A stretch of DNA of 64,000 nucleotides from CAVSPO01 sp963730005. GTDB lineage: Bacteria; Actinomycetota; Actinomycetes; Propionibacteriales; Propionibacteriaceae. Location of the stretch: NCBI GenBank assembly GCA_963730005.1, contig CAVSPO010000012.1, positions 62,001 through 126,000 on the forward strand, in the 5' to 3' direction. This document shows, one piece after another, positions 34,510-43,721 of the stretch. The notes beneath the pieces were generated by a model. The model did no database searches and had not been told where the DNA came from. It worked only from the letters and a program-made list of their open reading frames with translations. Numbering within the stretch: position 1 is the first letter of the stretch; each line of letters opens with the position of its first letter. Made by a program: the position numbers and the translations under genes.

Positions 34510-35575
34510 GCAGGGCGAGTACGCAACCATCGATCCGGACTCCTGGACCTGCCCGCTGCCGCTACGGAACTCCCCCGTCGTGGTCACGGGTCATGGCGGC
34601 GGCGGTGCGATGTCCAACGAACTGGTCGAGCACCTGTTCCTGCCAGCTTTCGGCCCCGCCCAGCAGGGCGAACTGACGGATGCGGCCGTGCTGTCGGTGG
34701 GCGGCCAGCGACTGGCCTTCAGCACCGACTCGTACGTGGTCTCCCCGATGTTCTTCCCCGGCGGATCCATCGGTCACCTGGCAGTCAACGGCACGGTCAA
34801 CGACCTGGCGATGATGGGCGCCCAGCCGCTGGCACTGTCAACGGCGTTCATCCTGGAGGAAGGCACCGAGCTGGCCGTCGTCAACCAGGTGGCCCATGAC
34901 CTGGGCGAGGCGGCGAGGGCAGCCGGCGTCGCGCTGGTCACCGGCGACACCAAGGTGGTCGGCCGGGGGGCTGGAGACGGGGTCTACATCAACACCGCCG
35001 GAATCGGGTTGATCCCTGATGCGGTTGATCTGCGCCCATCGCGGGTACGCCCCGGTGACGCCGTGATCATTTCGGGAGACATCGGTGTGCACGGGGTGGC
35101 TGTGCTGAGCACCCGGGAAGGGCTGGAGTTCGGCACCGACGTGGTCAGTGACTGCGCACCTCTGAACGGCCTCGTTGCGGCGATGCTGGCGACCGGTGCG
35201 GATGTGCACGCGCTGCGTGACGCCACTCGAGGCGGGGTGGCCGCGGTGTTGAACGAGATCGCTGCCACCGCTCAGGTCGGCATGGTGCTGGACGACCAGT
35301 CCCTGCCGGTACCGGAAGCTGTTCGCAGTGCCTGCGGGTTCCTGGGCCTCGATCCGCTCTACGTCGCCAACGAGGGGAAGCTGGTGGCCTTCGTCCCCGC
35401 CGACGAAGCAGACCTGGTGTTGGCAGCCATGCGTACCCGTCCCGAGGGTGCTGGGGCCGTGGTGGTCGGGCGTTGCGTGGCCGAACATCCCGGCGTCGTG
35501 GCCGCCCGCACAGCATTGGGCGGCACGCGAGTGGTGTCCATGCCCATGGGTGAGCAACTCCCCCGTATCTGTTGA
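34502..35575 (+). CDS. hypE: Carbamoyl-dehydrating enzyme HypE
   Basis: A 357-residue PurM-like ATPase that turns the carbamoyl on its C-terminal Cys into thiocyanate and gives cyanide to the HypCD complex. The N-terminal GHGGGGAMSNELVEH, the central VTGDTKVVGRG, DATRGGVAAVLNE and the terminal PRIC with the acceptor Cys are all present. ATG 34502 has AGGAG at good distance and overlaps hypD. It closes the pirin-large subunit-hypABFDE operon; a rhomboid gene converges 24 bases later. Confidence 0.97.
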   Translation: MPEQGEYATIDPDSWTCPLPLRNSPVVVTGHGGGGAMSNELVEHLFLPAFGPAQQGELTDAAVLSVGGQRLAFSTDSYVVSPMFFPGGSIGHLAVNGTVNDLAMMGAQPLALSTAFILEEGTELAVVNQVAHDLGEAARAAGVALVTGDTKVVGRGAGDGVYINTAGIGLIPDAVDLRPSRVRPGDAVIISGDIGVHGVAVLSTREGLEFGTDVVSDCAPLNGLVAAMLATGADVHALRDATRGGVAAVLNEIAATAQVGMVLDDQSLPVPEAVRSACGFLGLDPLYVANEGKLVAFVPADEADLVLAAMRTRPEGAGAVVVGRCVAEHPGVVAARTALGGTRVVSMPMGEQLPRIC

Positions 35576-35599
35576 GCCCCAGGTGAGGCTGGCTGGCAG

Positions 35600-36196
35600 T
35601 CAGCGCTTGGGCCGGGCCAGTTTCACGGCCGCGACGATCCCGCCCAGCGCACCGCCGAAGTGACCTTGCCACGAGACACCGGCCTGAGTGGGCAGCACCC
35701 CCCACAGGATCGACCCGTAGATCAGGAAGATCAGCACCGCTTCCACGATCTGGGTGAGGTTGCGGTTGAACACCCCGCGCAGCAACAGGTAGGTCAGCCA
35801 ACCGAAGATCAGACCCGAGGCGCCGGCCGTGATGGTACCGGGTGGACTGAACAACCAGACGACGGCACCCGACGTGACAACGATGATCAGGGTTGCGCCC
35901 CAGAACTGCCGTCTGCCGGACACCAGCACCAGGAAGCCCAGCACCAGGAACGGCAGGGAGTTGGCGATCAGATGGGTGAATCCGAAATGCAGCAGCGGCG
36001 CAGTGAAGATGTTGGGCAGCGAGTCCAGCTGACGCGGCCGGATCGCCAGCCGGTCCAGCTGGTTGAACGCCAACTGGTCCAGCACCTCCAGCACCCACAG
36101 GACGGCCAGCGCCACCAGCATGGAGACGGCCGCCGTCTTGGGACGCTCCATTGCCCCGGAGCGACTGCCGATCACTTGTGGGCTGCGAGTTGTCAT
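35600..36196 (-). CDS. Rhomboid-family intramembrane serine protease (first copy)
   Basis: A 198-residue protein with about six membrane helices. The catalytic Ser is in TAGASGLIFGWL (about residue 126) and the His in QGHFGGALGG (about residue 178); the helix-2 HLIANSLPFLVLG supplies the oxyanion Asn. Rhomboids cleave helices within the membrane; the substrate is unknown. Start ATG 36196 is preferred over the much longer open frame, whose extension is antisense to the next gene. A second rhomboid is at 47882. Confidence 0.85.
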   Translation of the reverse strand: MTTRSPQVIGSRSGAMERPKTAAVSMLVALAVLWVLEVLDQLAFNQLDRLAIRPRQLDSLPNIFTAPLLHFGFTHLIANSLPFLVLGFLVLVSGRRQFWGATLIIVVTSGAVVWLFSPPGTITAGASGLIFGWLTYLLLRGVFNRNLTQIVEAVLIFLIYGSILWGVLPTQAGVSWQGHFGGALGGIVAAVKLARPKR

Positions 36197-36341
36197 GTCT
36201 CCAGTGTGCCAAGTCACCCGCAACCGCCGGCCCCACCAGCTGGTCGCAAGCCGGCACGGGCCGTCCACGTGGGAGTATGTGCTTGGGGATGACCCTCGAG
36301 GCACGGGGTGCGTGCGAGTCGAATCAGTGGGAGTGCAAGCA

Positions 36342-37403
36342 ATGAAGTATGCGGTCAAGTTCGGTGCCCTCCAAGCACAGCCCGTGGTGGATGCAGACGG
36401 CCGTCTGATCGCCTCGAGCGGCCAAGCCACCATCGCCAGTCGCCTGCTCGACATGTACCCGGGGGCGGTCCTGCTCGGGTCCCAGCGGCGGGCCTGCGAT
36501 GGCTTTGACATGGTGCTGCTGGATGACATCGATCCGCTGGACACCCTGGTGATCAACATCGACATCCTCGACACCGTCGGGATCTTCCAACGCCTGCACC
36601 GCGACGGCGCCGAGCCCAGGATCCTCAACTTTCAGTGGATCAACCCGTCCAGCTACCACCACCCGGTGAACTTCGCCGCCATGGCGCTTGCATACTGCTT
36701 CTTCCCGACCTTCTGCTCAGGCGAACGCACCGCGGCCGAGGTTGCGGAGGTGGCCGTACGCTGGATGCCCCAGCGGCTCACCGAACGGCTCCGGATCGGC
36801 TGGGCCGACCTGGGAGTGCGCGTCGAACGGCTTCAGGAGCGCAAGGCCACCCACATCCCCATCGTGCTTTATCCGGCAGTGTCCGCCGTTGAGCGCAAGC
36901 GCCCGGAGCTGTTCTACGACATCGTGTCCAACGTCCAGAAGAAGACGCCGATCGAGGTCGTGGCCCGGCTTGCCCAATCAAGCCTGGTGACACCGTTTGC
37001 CATGAAGCTCGGCACCCAACGCTGGTCCACCGTCAGCCCGCTGCGCCAGCAGAAGGCCGACTACTGGGCCGACCTGGCCAAGACGACGGCGTTCGTCGCC
37101 ACCGCGTCCGAGGAGTCCTACGGCCTGGAGTACGTGGAGGCGATGCTGGCAGGAGCCATCGGCATCCTGCCAGATCTGGCGTGGGCCAGGGAGCTGGTGC
37201 CGGCCGGCTACCCCTTCCTCTACGACACACAGGCCCAAGCTGAGGCGATGTTGCTGCGCGCGGTCACAGCTCCGCAGCAGTGCCTTGCCGAGCTGGATGC
37301 CCTGACAGGTGGCTCGTTCACCGGCTGGATCAAGGACCACCATGCACTGCGCGAGTTCGAGCAGGCCTTCAAGAAGCAGGTCGCAGCCTGGTTCGGGGAG
37401 TGA
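36342..37403 (+). CDS. Unrecognised glycosyltransferase-like protein
   Basis: I do not recognise a named family for this 353-residue protein. Its C-terminal third resembles the donor-binding half of GT-B glycosyltransferases: TASEESYGLEYVEAMLAGAIGIL (about residue 249) matches the E-x7-E element of GT4 enzymes, followed by a Pro-Leu-Ala turn and YPFLYD. The N-terminal half has a VLLDDIDPLDTLVINIDILD acidic stretch and FNFAAM-like hydrophobic segments but no classic acceptor motif. No membrane helix is evident. ATG 36342 follows GGGAG. Co-oriented with the FUSC gene 37 bases downstream. Confidence 0.6.
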   Translation: MKYAVKFGALQAQPVVDADGRLIASSGQATIASRLLDMYPGAVLLGSQRRACDGFDMVLLDDIDPLDTLVINIDILDTVGIFQRLHRDGAEPRILNFQWINPSSYHHPVNFAAMALAYCFFPTFCSGERTAAEVAEVAVRWMPQRLTERLRIGWADLGVRVERLQERKATHIPIVLYPAVSAVERKRPELFYDIVSNVQKKTPIEVVARLAQSSLVTPFAMKLGTQRWSTVSPLRQQKADYWADLAKTTAFVATASEESYGLEYVEAMLAGAIGILPDLAWARELVPAGYPFLYDTQAQAEAMLLRAVTAPQQCLAELDALTGGSFTGWIKDHHALREFEQAFKKQVAAWFGE

Positions 37404-37440
37404 CTCGCGGCACCGCGACACAGCTTCCTGGGGGGTGGAC

Positions 37441-38736
37441 GTGAAGGGGCAGCTGCGGAGCCGAGTTGAGCATTTGCTGGGAGTCAGTGACGAGGAGTTC
37501 ACGCTCGGCAATTGGATGGCTCGGCTGTCGGCCGAGATCAGGGTCGGTTGGACACGGGTCAAGGGCGCTGCAGCACCCAACACGTTGACCGCGTTGGCCG
37601 CCACGCTCTCCTGGGTCATCTGCTTCTACCTGCTGCACCAGCCCACTCCGGTATTCGCCCCGATCGCCACCTTCCTGTGCCTGGGCTTCAGCCGCAACCG
37701 TGAGCCGCGCAAGGTACTGGAGGTTGGCCTGGGCGCCACCTTCGGGGTGCTGATCGGCGAGTGGTTCGGCAACGCCTTCGGTTTCGGCTGGTGGCAGGTG
37801 CTGGTGTTGATGCTGGTCACTCCGCTGATCGGCCGGCTCATCGACGCGGCGGATCTGCTCACCTTCCAGCTCGCGATCAACGCCATGGTGGTCGGCAGCA
37901 TGATCCTCGCGGGCTCCGCCGCCACCTCCACCCCCCAGACGCGCTGGCTGGATGCCCTGGTCGGGGTGATGGTGGCCTTCCTGGTGTCTTTGGTTCTACC
38001 CGGCAACATCCTGACCCGGCCCCGACGCTATGTTGCGTCGGCTCTGCACGAGTCGGCCAAGGTGTTGCTGAGCCTGTCGCATGCGATGGCTGCGGCGGAT
38101 CTGCAGCCGGTGCGGGAGGCCTTCAGTCGACTGACTGTCTTGCGCAGCGAACTGGTGGAGGGACGCAAGGCCCTTGACTCCGCCATGCAGGTGGCATCGG
38201 TGAACCCCACCTTCACCAGGGACCGGGCCACGCTGGCTGAGCTGGACAGACTGCTGCAGCTCGCCGGCCGCATGCAGACCAGCGTCTTCATGCTCGGTCG
38301 CCAGACCCGCGGCATGCTCATCGAAACCGGTGCGCAGCCCGAAGTGGCCGCCAGCTGCGCCGACCTCAGCCATGCAGTGCGTTCGATCGCCGATGACGTG
38401 ACACGCTGGCGCAAACCAGAGGAGGGCCGAGGGCTTGCCCTGCGGATCGCCGCCAGGTTGGCTCCGTTGGAGCTGTCACAGGGCGAGGACTGGCGAACCG
38501 CTGCCTTGGTTTCGCTGATGCGGGCAGTGGCGGTCGACGTGCTGCAGCTCACCGGTTTGTCCATGGAGCAGGCGAGAGCTGCCTTGGCGAACGCCGACGC
38601 GACCAAGCCCCGGGCATCCAATGTGGAGCTCATGCCGGAAGAGAAGGCCTCCGGGGTCTGGGGCACATCGTCCTTCCCCTCGTACCAGCAGGAAACGGAC
38701 CGCCCAGACGACTCCCCCGAAACGACGGACGACTGA
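37441..38736 (+). CDS. FUSC-family aromatic-acid exporter-like membrane protein
   Basis: A 431-residue protein: a short cytoplasmic start, about six helices between residues 40 and 190 (with PVFAPIATFLCLGFS and the Gly-rich LGATFGVLIGEWFG), and a long soluble helical C-terminal half. This is half of the FUSC-type fold used by fusaric-acid and p-hydroxybenzoate exporters. Start GTG 37441 is chosen, though an in-frame GTG six bases earlier is possible. The gene ends four bases from the convergent CDF gene. Confidence 0.75.
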   Translation: MKGQLRSRVEHLLGVSDEEFTLGNWMARLSAEIRVGWTRVKGAAAPNTLTALAATLSWVICFYLLHQPTPVFAPIATFLCLGFSRNREPRKVLEVGLGATFGVLIGEWFGNAFGFGWWQVLVLMLVTPLIGRLIDAADLLTFQLAINAMVVGSMILAGSAATSTPQTRWLDALVGVMVAFLVSLVLPGNILTRPRRYVASALHESAKVLLSLSHAMAAADLQPVREAFSRLTVLRSELVEGRKALDSAMQVASVNPTFTRDRATLAELDRLLQLAGRMQTSVFMLGRQTRGMLIETGAQPEVAASCADLSHAVRSIADDVTRWRKPEEGRGLALRIAARLAPLELSQGEDWRTAALVSLMRAVAVDVLQLTGLSMEQARAALANADATKPRASNVELMPEEKASGVWGTSSFPSYQQETDRPDDSPETTDD

Positions 38737-38740
38737 GCGG

Positions 38741-39418
38741 TCAGTCGTCGTCGATCTCTTCACCGGAAAGCGCCCGGGCGGCCAGCTCTTCAGCGCCGGC
38801 CAGCTCCCAAACCTCCTTGGCAGCGCTGGTGTTGAGTGCGATGATCACCAGCCCCAACATGATGTCCGGCCAGCCGCTGCGGGTGGCCCAGGTGAGCAGT
38901 CCCATCAGGATGATGGCGGCATTGGCAGCAACGTCGTTGCGAGCCGCCAGGAACGCAGCAGCGGTCATGGACCCGCCCGCGTGGCGGATGCGCTGCAGGA
39001 TCAGCGCACAGGCAGCGTTGACGACGATCGCTCCCCCGGCGGTGGCCACCAGGGAGACCACCTCTGGTGGCACCGGGTTCTGGAACTTCTGGACCGCGGT
39101 CACGATGGCCGCGACAGCGGGAGCCAGAATGATGAGCGCCATCACTCTGCCTGCCTTGGCGCGCCTGGACAGGGGTAGGCCCAGGGCCAGCGCGATCAGC
39201 ACATTGACTGCGGTGTCCTCCAGGAAGTCCACGGAGTCTGCGAACAGCGACACCGAGCCGATCTGCAGAGCCACCGCGATCTCGACAAAGAAATAGGCCA
39301 GGTTGATCCCGGCCACCAGCAGCACCGTCTTGCGCAGCGTGGCCGGCTGGATGACCGGCGTCGGGTCAGAATCGCGATTGGCCCTAGGGTTGACAGGTTC
39401 GGTTCGCTCAGTAGCCAC
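38741..39418 (-). CDS. Cation-efflux (CDF) family transporter, short form
   Basis: A 225-residue transporter with six predicted helices. Metal-site motifs of the CDF family are visible in SLFADSVDFLEDTAVN (helix 2; the His of many members is Asp here) and RNDVAANAAIIL (helix 5). The cytoplasmic C-terminal domain normally present is missing, so it is near 225 instead of about 300 residues. Start GTG 39418 overlaps the S4 gene by 11 bases. Zinc, cobalt or another divalent metal is likely. Confidence 0.78.
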   Translation of the reverse strand: MATERTEPVNPRANRDSDPTPVIQPATLRKTVLLVAGINLAYFFVEIAVALQIGSVSLFADSVDFLEDTAVNVLIALALGLPLSRRAKAGRVMALIILAPAVAAIVTAVQKFQNPVPPEVVSLVATAGGAIVVNAACALILQRIRHAGGSMTAAAFLAARNDVAANAAIILMGLLTWATRSGWPDIMLGLVIIALNTSAAKEVWELAGAEELAARALSGEEIDDD

Positions 39419-39761
39419 GCAATGCCTCGATCTCGCGACGTTCCTTCTTGGTGGGACGCCCAGCGCCCCGATCCCGGCGGGCCACCGGGACGGACAAGTG
39501 GGCGGGCTTCTCGGGCGAGTGATCGACGTAACACTGCACCGCCAGCGGAGCACCGACGCGCTTGGCAATCGGATCGACCACTTCGAAGACGCGTTCCCAA
39601 CCGGGTTGCCGCACGATCACTCGGTCACCCTGCTGAACTGTCTGGGAGGGTTTCGCGGGCTTGTCCTTGAAACGGACGTGGCCGCCGCGACAAGCCTCCG
39701 TCGCCATCGACCGCGTTCGGTACAGCCGCACCGCCCACAGCCAGACGTCCAGACGTGTCAC
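39408..39761 (-). CDS. RNA-binding S4 domain protein (HSP15-like)
   Basis: A 117-residue protein with an S4 domain near the N-terminus (RLDVWLWAVRLYRTRSMATEACRGGHVRF) and a basic C-terminal tail (GRPTKKERREIEAL). HSP15-type proteins bind stalled 50S subunits carrying peptidyl-tRNA and help recycle them. GTG 39761 has GGGGGGTGG upstream; the in-frame GTG at 39770 is an alternative. Confidence 0.88.
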   Translation of the reverse strand: MTRLDVWLWAVRLYRTRSMATEACRGGHVRFKDKPAKPSQTVQQGDRVIVRQPGWERVFEVVDPIAKRVGAPLAVQCYVDHSPEKPAHLSVPVARRDRGAGRPTKKERREIEALRGY

Positions 39762-39909
39762 TGCACCCACCCCCCGTTCCAGACCAGCGAATCCACGCTC
39801 AGGGTAGTCGCATTCCCAGCAGGCCAGCGCAGCGAGGCTCGGCTGGGAATGCGCGCGGCAGCGGGTACGTTGAAAGGGCAACGACCGAACGTGGCCGCCA
39901 GGAGGAAGC

Positions 39910-40911
39910 ATGACAAATCAACCGCTGTTCAGCTACACCAACCAAGTTGATCCGGCAGAGTCCGGCGCAAAGATCATGATCGTGACCTTGGGCAGCTATG
40001 TCGACGCCGGACACGCCCAGACCCTCCTGGACGCCCATCTGCTCGGCACTCTGCGCAACTACGAGATCGGCCGCTTTGACGTGGACCAGTTGCTCGACTA
40101 TCGCGACAACCGGCCCCCGATCACCTTTGAACGAGACCACTTCACCGGCTACCAACCGCCCAGGATCTCACTGCACCATCTGCTCGACGACTCCGATGAG
40201 CCGTTCCTGCTGTTGGCCGGACCAGAGCCAGCACTGCAATGGAATCGGCTGACCGACGAGATCGAACAGCTGGTCGATGACCTGCACGTCGACCTGGTGG
40301 TCACGGTGCAGGGAATGCCGTTTCCCACCCCACACACCCGGCCCACCATCGTCACCCGGATGGCCAGCGACCCGTCGCTGCTGAAGGACAACCAGCCGCT
40401 GTTCGACGTTGCCCAGATGGGCGCCTCCTACCCCGCTGTGCTGGCGACGAAACTGGCGGAGGATGACCACCGGGTGCTGGGCCTGGTTGCGCACATCCCG
40501 CACTACGTCGCCCAGAGCGACTACCCCAATGGCTCTCTGGCGCTGCTGGACGAGATCAATCGGCTCACCGTACTCAACCTGCCGGCGGCAGGGCTGCCAG
40601 TCGCGGCCACGATCATCCGCGACCAGATCGACGCCCAAGTCGTCGAGAACGAGGAAGTGCAGGAGCTGGTCCAGGGGTTGGAGCGCCGCTACGACGCCAT
40701 GGCCAAGGCCCGCCTCATGCTCCCCACAGCCGAGCGGCTGCCCAGCGCGGACGAGATCGGCGCGGAGGCAGAGGCATTCCTACGCAACCTGGACATGAAC
40801 GCTCCCCGCGATCTGGATGTGCACCTGCCCCCCAGCACCGGTGAGCCGGGAAATCCGCGGCTCGACGGGTCATCTGACGGCGATCACGACGAAGACCCGC
40901 AGCAGGGCTGA
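39910..40911 (+). CDS. PAC2-family protein (proteasome-assembly-chaperone-like)
   Basis: A 333-residue PAC2 protein of the kind widespread in Actinobacteria. Family features are GSYVDAGHAQTLL at the start, FLLLAGPEPALQWNRLTDEI (about residue 98), VTVQGMPFPTPHTRP (about 132) and GLVAHIPHYVAQSDYPNGS (about 195). The acidic, Gly/Asp-rich tail is disordered. Precise bacterial role unknown. ATG 39910 follows CAGGAGG. Confidence 0.9.
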   Translation: MTNQPLFSYTNQVDPAESGAKIMIVTLGSYVDAGHAQTLLDAHLLGTLRNYEIGRFDVDQLLDYRDNRPPITFERDHFTGYQPPRISLHHLLDDSDEPFLLLAGPEPALQWNRLTDEIEQLVDDLHVDLVVTVQGMPFPTPHTRPTIVTRMASDPSLLKDNQPLFDVAQMGASYPAVLATKLAEDDHRVLGLVAHIPHYVAQSDYPNGSLALLDEINRLTVLNLPAAGLPVAATIIRDQIDAQVVENEEVQELVQGLERRYDAMAKARLMLPTAERLPSADEIGAEAEAFLRNLDMNAPRDLDVHLPPSTGEPGNPRLDGSSDGDHDEDPQQG

Positions 40912-40933
40912 GCAACTGCGGCCACTGAACCCC

Positions 40934-41437
40934 TCAGGGCCAGAACACGTCGCTCGGGCCCGGGATTTCGTCGACTTGCGACGGACTCCCGGGGACCTCG
41001 GAGCTGTGCCAATTCTTGAGTTGATCGTCCACGAAACCACCCGCTCCGGCTGCCGCTGCGGCGGCTGCTCCGAGAACCAACGCCTGCCTGCTGTGAGCCC
41101 ATCGGACGCCTGCGGTGCGTCGTCGTTCGCCTCGCCGGTACAGCATCACTTCGGCCGCCACCCCCAGGGCCAGGCTCCCTACCAGCAGGGCTGACGTGGC
41201 GGCGACCAGCTTGCCGGCCGACAGCTCGGGGAAGAAGTGCTGTTCGAGGCCCTCCAGATCGGCCGCCTCGGGAGAATCCAGCTGCGAGATCACCGCCGTG
41301 GTGGCCCCGACCACGCCGATGCGGGCCAGCGTCAGCCAGCCAGGGCGGTGGACAACGTCGGGGAGGCAGTACCAAGCGGCGACAGCCAGCCCCGAGATGG
41401 CGGCTCCAGAAAGCCGTGACTTCTGCTCAGGACGCAT
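40934..41437 (-). CDS. Small membrane protein of unknown function
   Basis: A 167-residue protein with a basic start (MRPEQKSRLSG), three or four hydrophobic segments (about residues 10-50, 75-95 and 117-133) and an acidic Pro-rich tail. No known family is recognised. Start ATG 41437 has a GGGGGG site. It converges on the PAC2 gene and is divergent from the decarboxylase operon. Confidence 0.65.
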   Translation of the reverse strand: MRPEQKSRLSGAAISGLAVAAWYCLPDVVHRPGWLTLARIGVVGATTAVISQLDSPEAADLEGLEQHFFPELSAGKLVAATSALLVGSLALGVAAEVMLYRRGERRRTAGVRWAHSRQALVLGAAAAAAAGAGGFVDDQLKNWHSSEVPGSPSQVDEIPGPSDVFWP

Positions 41438-41678
41438 CAGAGACCCCCCTTTGACGGTGGTGCTTGCATGCTAGCGGTCCTTGCCCTGCGCACCTGGGCG
41501 AACACCATGACGAGTTCGTCCCGAGGCCTGATACGTTGGCAGGGTGCTCGGTGCTAGCCTGAGCCCACTTCTTGGAGTCGTGGCGGCCGCCCGTCGAGCC
41601 ACAGTGCGTTCCAGAAGGCCGACGACAAACCTCACCGCGGTGCGAATCCCGGTCTTGCAGGCAGAAGAAGGAAGCAAA
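41438..41678 (+). promoter_or_regulatory. Leader and promoter region of the decarboxylase operon
   Basis: 241 bases between the small membrane protein gene and mmdA. TTGGCA (41532-41537) is a possible -35 element, but the downstream TAGCCT is only 13 bases away, so no promoter is firmly placed. I looked for a cobalamin riboswitch, sensible for this pathway, and could not match its conserved boxes. Confidence 0.3.
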
Positions 41679-43223
41679 ATGGCGGACAATCTCTCACGGT
41701 TCAAGGAATTGCGAGCGCAGGCGATGCTCGGTGGCGGTCAGGTTGCCATCGAGAAGCAGCACGAGAAAGGCAAACTGACCGCTCGGGAACGCATCGACGC
41801 GCTGCTGGACGCGGACAGCTTCAACGAGCTGGGCTCGCTGGCCACCCACACCATGACCGACTTCGGGATGGACCAGAAACGGTTCCCCGGCGACGGCGTG
41901 GTGACTGGTCTGGGCACCATCAATGGCCGCCCGGTCGGCGTCTACGCACAGGACTTCACCATCATCGGCGCTTCGTTCTCGCAGGTGCAGGCTCAGAAGA
42001 TCAACAAGATCCAGGACCTCTGTCTTGATGCGGGCATCCCCTGCATCGGGTTGAACGACTCGGGCGGCGCCCGCGTTCAGGAGGGCGTCTACTCGCTGGC
42101 GGCTTACGGCGAGGTGTTCCAGCGCAACGTGCTGTCCTCCGGTGTCATCCCGCAGGTGTCGGTGATCATGGGCCCGTGCGCCGGCGGCGCGGTCTACTCC
42201 CCCGCGCTCACCGACTTCACCATCATGGTCGACCAGACCAGCTACATGTTCCTGACCGGCCCCGCCGTCGTGAAGACTGTCACCGGCGAGGATGTGACCT
42301 CCGAAGAACTCGGCGGCGCCACCATGCACACCTCGCGCAGCGGTGTCTCGCACTTCAAGGCGTCCGACGAGCAGGAGGCCCTGCGCCTCGTGCAACAGAT
42401 CCTCGGCTACCTGCCGCAGAACAACCTCGAGGACCCACCGCGCCTGCCAGCAGGCGACTCCCCAACCCGTTCGGACGATTCCCTCAACTCAATCATTCCG
42501 GCAGACGACAACCGGCCCTATGACATGAAAGTCGTGTTGCGCAGCGTCTTCGACCAGGACTCAATTCTGGAGGTGCAAGCGGAGTACGCGCCCAACGCCA
42601 TCATCGCCTTCGCACGGTTGGATGGCCGCCCCGTCGGCATCGTCGCCAACCAGCCCCTGTGGTTGGCAGGCGTGTTGAACATTGATGCCAGCGACAAGAT
42701 CAGCCGTTTCGTGCGCACCTGCGACGCCTACAACCTGCCGATCATCACGTTCGTCGACTGCCCCGGTTACCTGCCGGGCACCGACCAGGAGTATGGCGGC
42801 GTGATCCGGCACGGTGCCAAGATTCTGTTCGCCTACGTGGAGGCGACGGTCCCCAAGTTGTCGGTGGTGACCCGCAAGGCTGTCGGTGGTTCGTACATCG
42901 CAATGAGCAACAAGCAGATGCGCAACGACGTGGCGTTCGCCTGGCCCTCCGCCCAGATCGCGGTGATGGGCCCCGAGGGCGCTGCCCCCCTTGTCAACGG
43001 CCGGGCCATCAAGGCTGCCCCGGACCCCGCGGCTGCACTGGCGCAGTTCGTCGAGGAGTATCGCGAGAAGTTCTACAACCCCTATCGGGCAGCCGACATC
43101 GGCCAGATCGACGAGGTGATCGAGCCGAAGGACACCCGGGCCAAGCTGATCCGCACGCTCGAGGCCTTGCAGACGAAGGTCGGCACCCTTCCGGCCAAGA
43201 AGCACGGGATCTTCCCGAGCTAG
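41679..43223 (+). CDS. mmdA: Methylmalonyl-CoA decarboxylase alpha subunit (carboxyltransferase)
   Basis: A 514-residue carboxyltransferase that moves CO2 from methylmalonyl-CoA to biotin on the gamma subunit. Its two crotonase-like halves are typical of MmdA, propionyl-CoA carboxylase beta and the 12S transcarboxylase: GLNDSGGARVQEGV and GPCAGGAVYSPA in the first, VDCPGYLPGTDQEYGGVIRHGAKILFA and IAVMGPEGA in the second. The following small membrane, biotin and sodium-pump subunits identify this copy as part of the Na+ decarboxylase. ATG 41679 follows AAGAAGGAAG; the open frame extends 45 codons further up without family likeness. Confidence 0.92.
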   Translation: MADNLSRFKELRAQAMLGGGQVAIEKQHEKGKLTARERIDALLDADSFNELGSLATHTMTDFGMDQKRFPGDGVVTGLGTINGRPVGVYAQDFTIIGASFSQVQAQKINKIQDLCLDAGIPCIGLNDSGGARVQEGVYSLAAYGEVFQRNVLSSGVIPQVSVIMGPCAGGAVYSPALTDFTIMVDQTSYMFLTGPAVVKTVTGEDVTSEELGGATMHTSRSGVSHFKASDEQEALRLVQQILGYLPQNNLEDPPRLPAGDSPTRSDDSLNSIIPADDNRPYDMKVVLRSVFDQDSILEVQAEYAPNAIIAFARLDGRPVGIVANQPLWLAGVLNIDASDKISRFVRTCDAYNLPIITFVDCPGYLPGTDQEYGGVIRHGAKILFAYVEATVPKLSVVTRKAVGGSYIAMSNKQMRNDVAFAWPSAQIAVMGPEGAAPLVNGRAIKAAPDPAAALAQFVEEYREKFYNPYRAADIGQIDEVIEPKDTRAKLIRTLEALQTKVGTLPAKKHGIFPS

Positions 43224-43232
43224 GAGTCTTGG

Positions 43233-43715
43233 ATGTTGCACGCAGACCACCTGGGCTGGGGCGCCCAGATCATGGGTATCGGCTTGGCCGCCGTCTTCAT
43301 CATGCTGCTCACCCTGATGGCTGCGCTGATGCTGCTCACCCACTTCGACCGCAACACGCCAGACGTTGCTGGACCGACACAGACCATGGACGAGAGAACA
43401 ATGCCCGCTGCATCCTCACCTGACCAGACACCACAACCCGCTGCCCTCACGGTCGCGTCCCCGGAGCAGTTCACGGCTGAGGAAGAGGAACTGGTCAACA
43501 TCGCGATTGCCGTGCATTCCGTGATGTTGGACGCCGAGCAGCTGGATCAAAGTGGCAGCAACGATCCGGACCTGGCCGCCTTGGCCGTCGCCATCCATCT
43601 TGCAGTAATCGGGGATACGGCAGCGTCCAGCCGCCGTCAGTCCCACACTGGACTTCCCAGCAACTGGCTCACCAGGGGCCGGAGCGCACAAACCACCTCA
43701 TGGCATCGGAGATGA
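43233..43715 (+). CDS. mmdD: Methylmalonyl-CoA decarboxylase delta subunit (OadG-like)
   Basis: A 160-residue small subunit with one N-terminal membrane helix (MGIGLAAVFIMLLTLMAALMLL within residues 14-36), a Pro/Thr-rich linker and a C-terminal segment (EEEELVNIAIAVHSVM) resembling OadG/MmdD tails that dock the soluble subunits on the membrane part. Sequence likeness is weak, as usual for this subunit; position between mmdA and the biotin subunit is the main evidence. ATG 43233 has GGAG 8 bases away. Confidence 0.75.
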   Translation: MLHADHLGWGAQIMGIGLAAVFIMLLTLMAALMLLTHFDRNTPDVAGPTQTMDERTMPAASSPDQTPQPAALTVASPEQFTAEEEELVNIAIAVHSVMLDAEQLDQSGSNDPDLAALAVAIHLAVIGDTAASSRRQSHTGLPSNWLTRGRSAQTTSWHRR

Positions 43716-43721
43716 ACTGAT

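Noticed and set aside
28624..35575. Formate-hydrogenlyase or uptake hydrogenase operon
   Set aside because: No small subunit, ferredoxin-like hyc subunits or cytochrome b gene is present in this stretch.
41438..41678. Cobalamin riboswitch before mmdA
   Set aside because: GCCACAGTGCGTTCC looked suggestive, but the other conserved boxes are absent.
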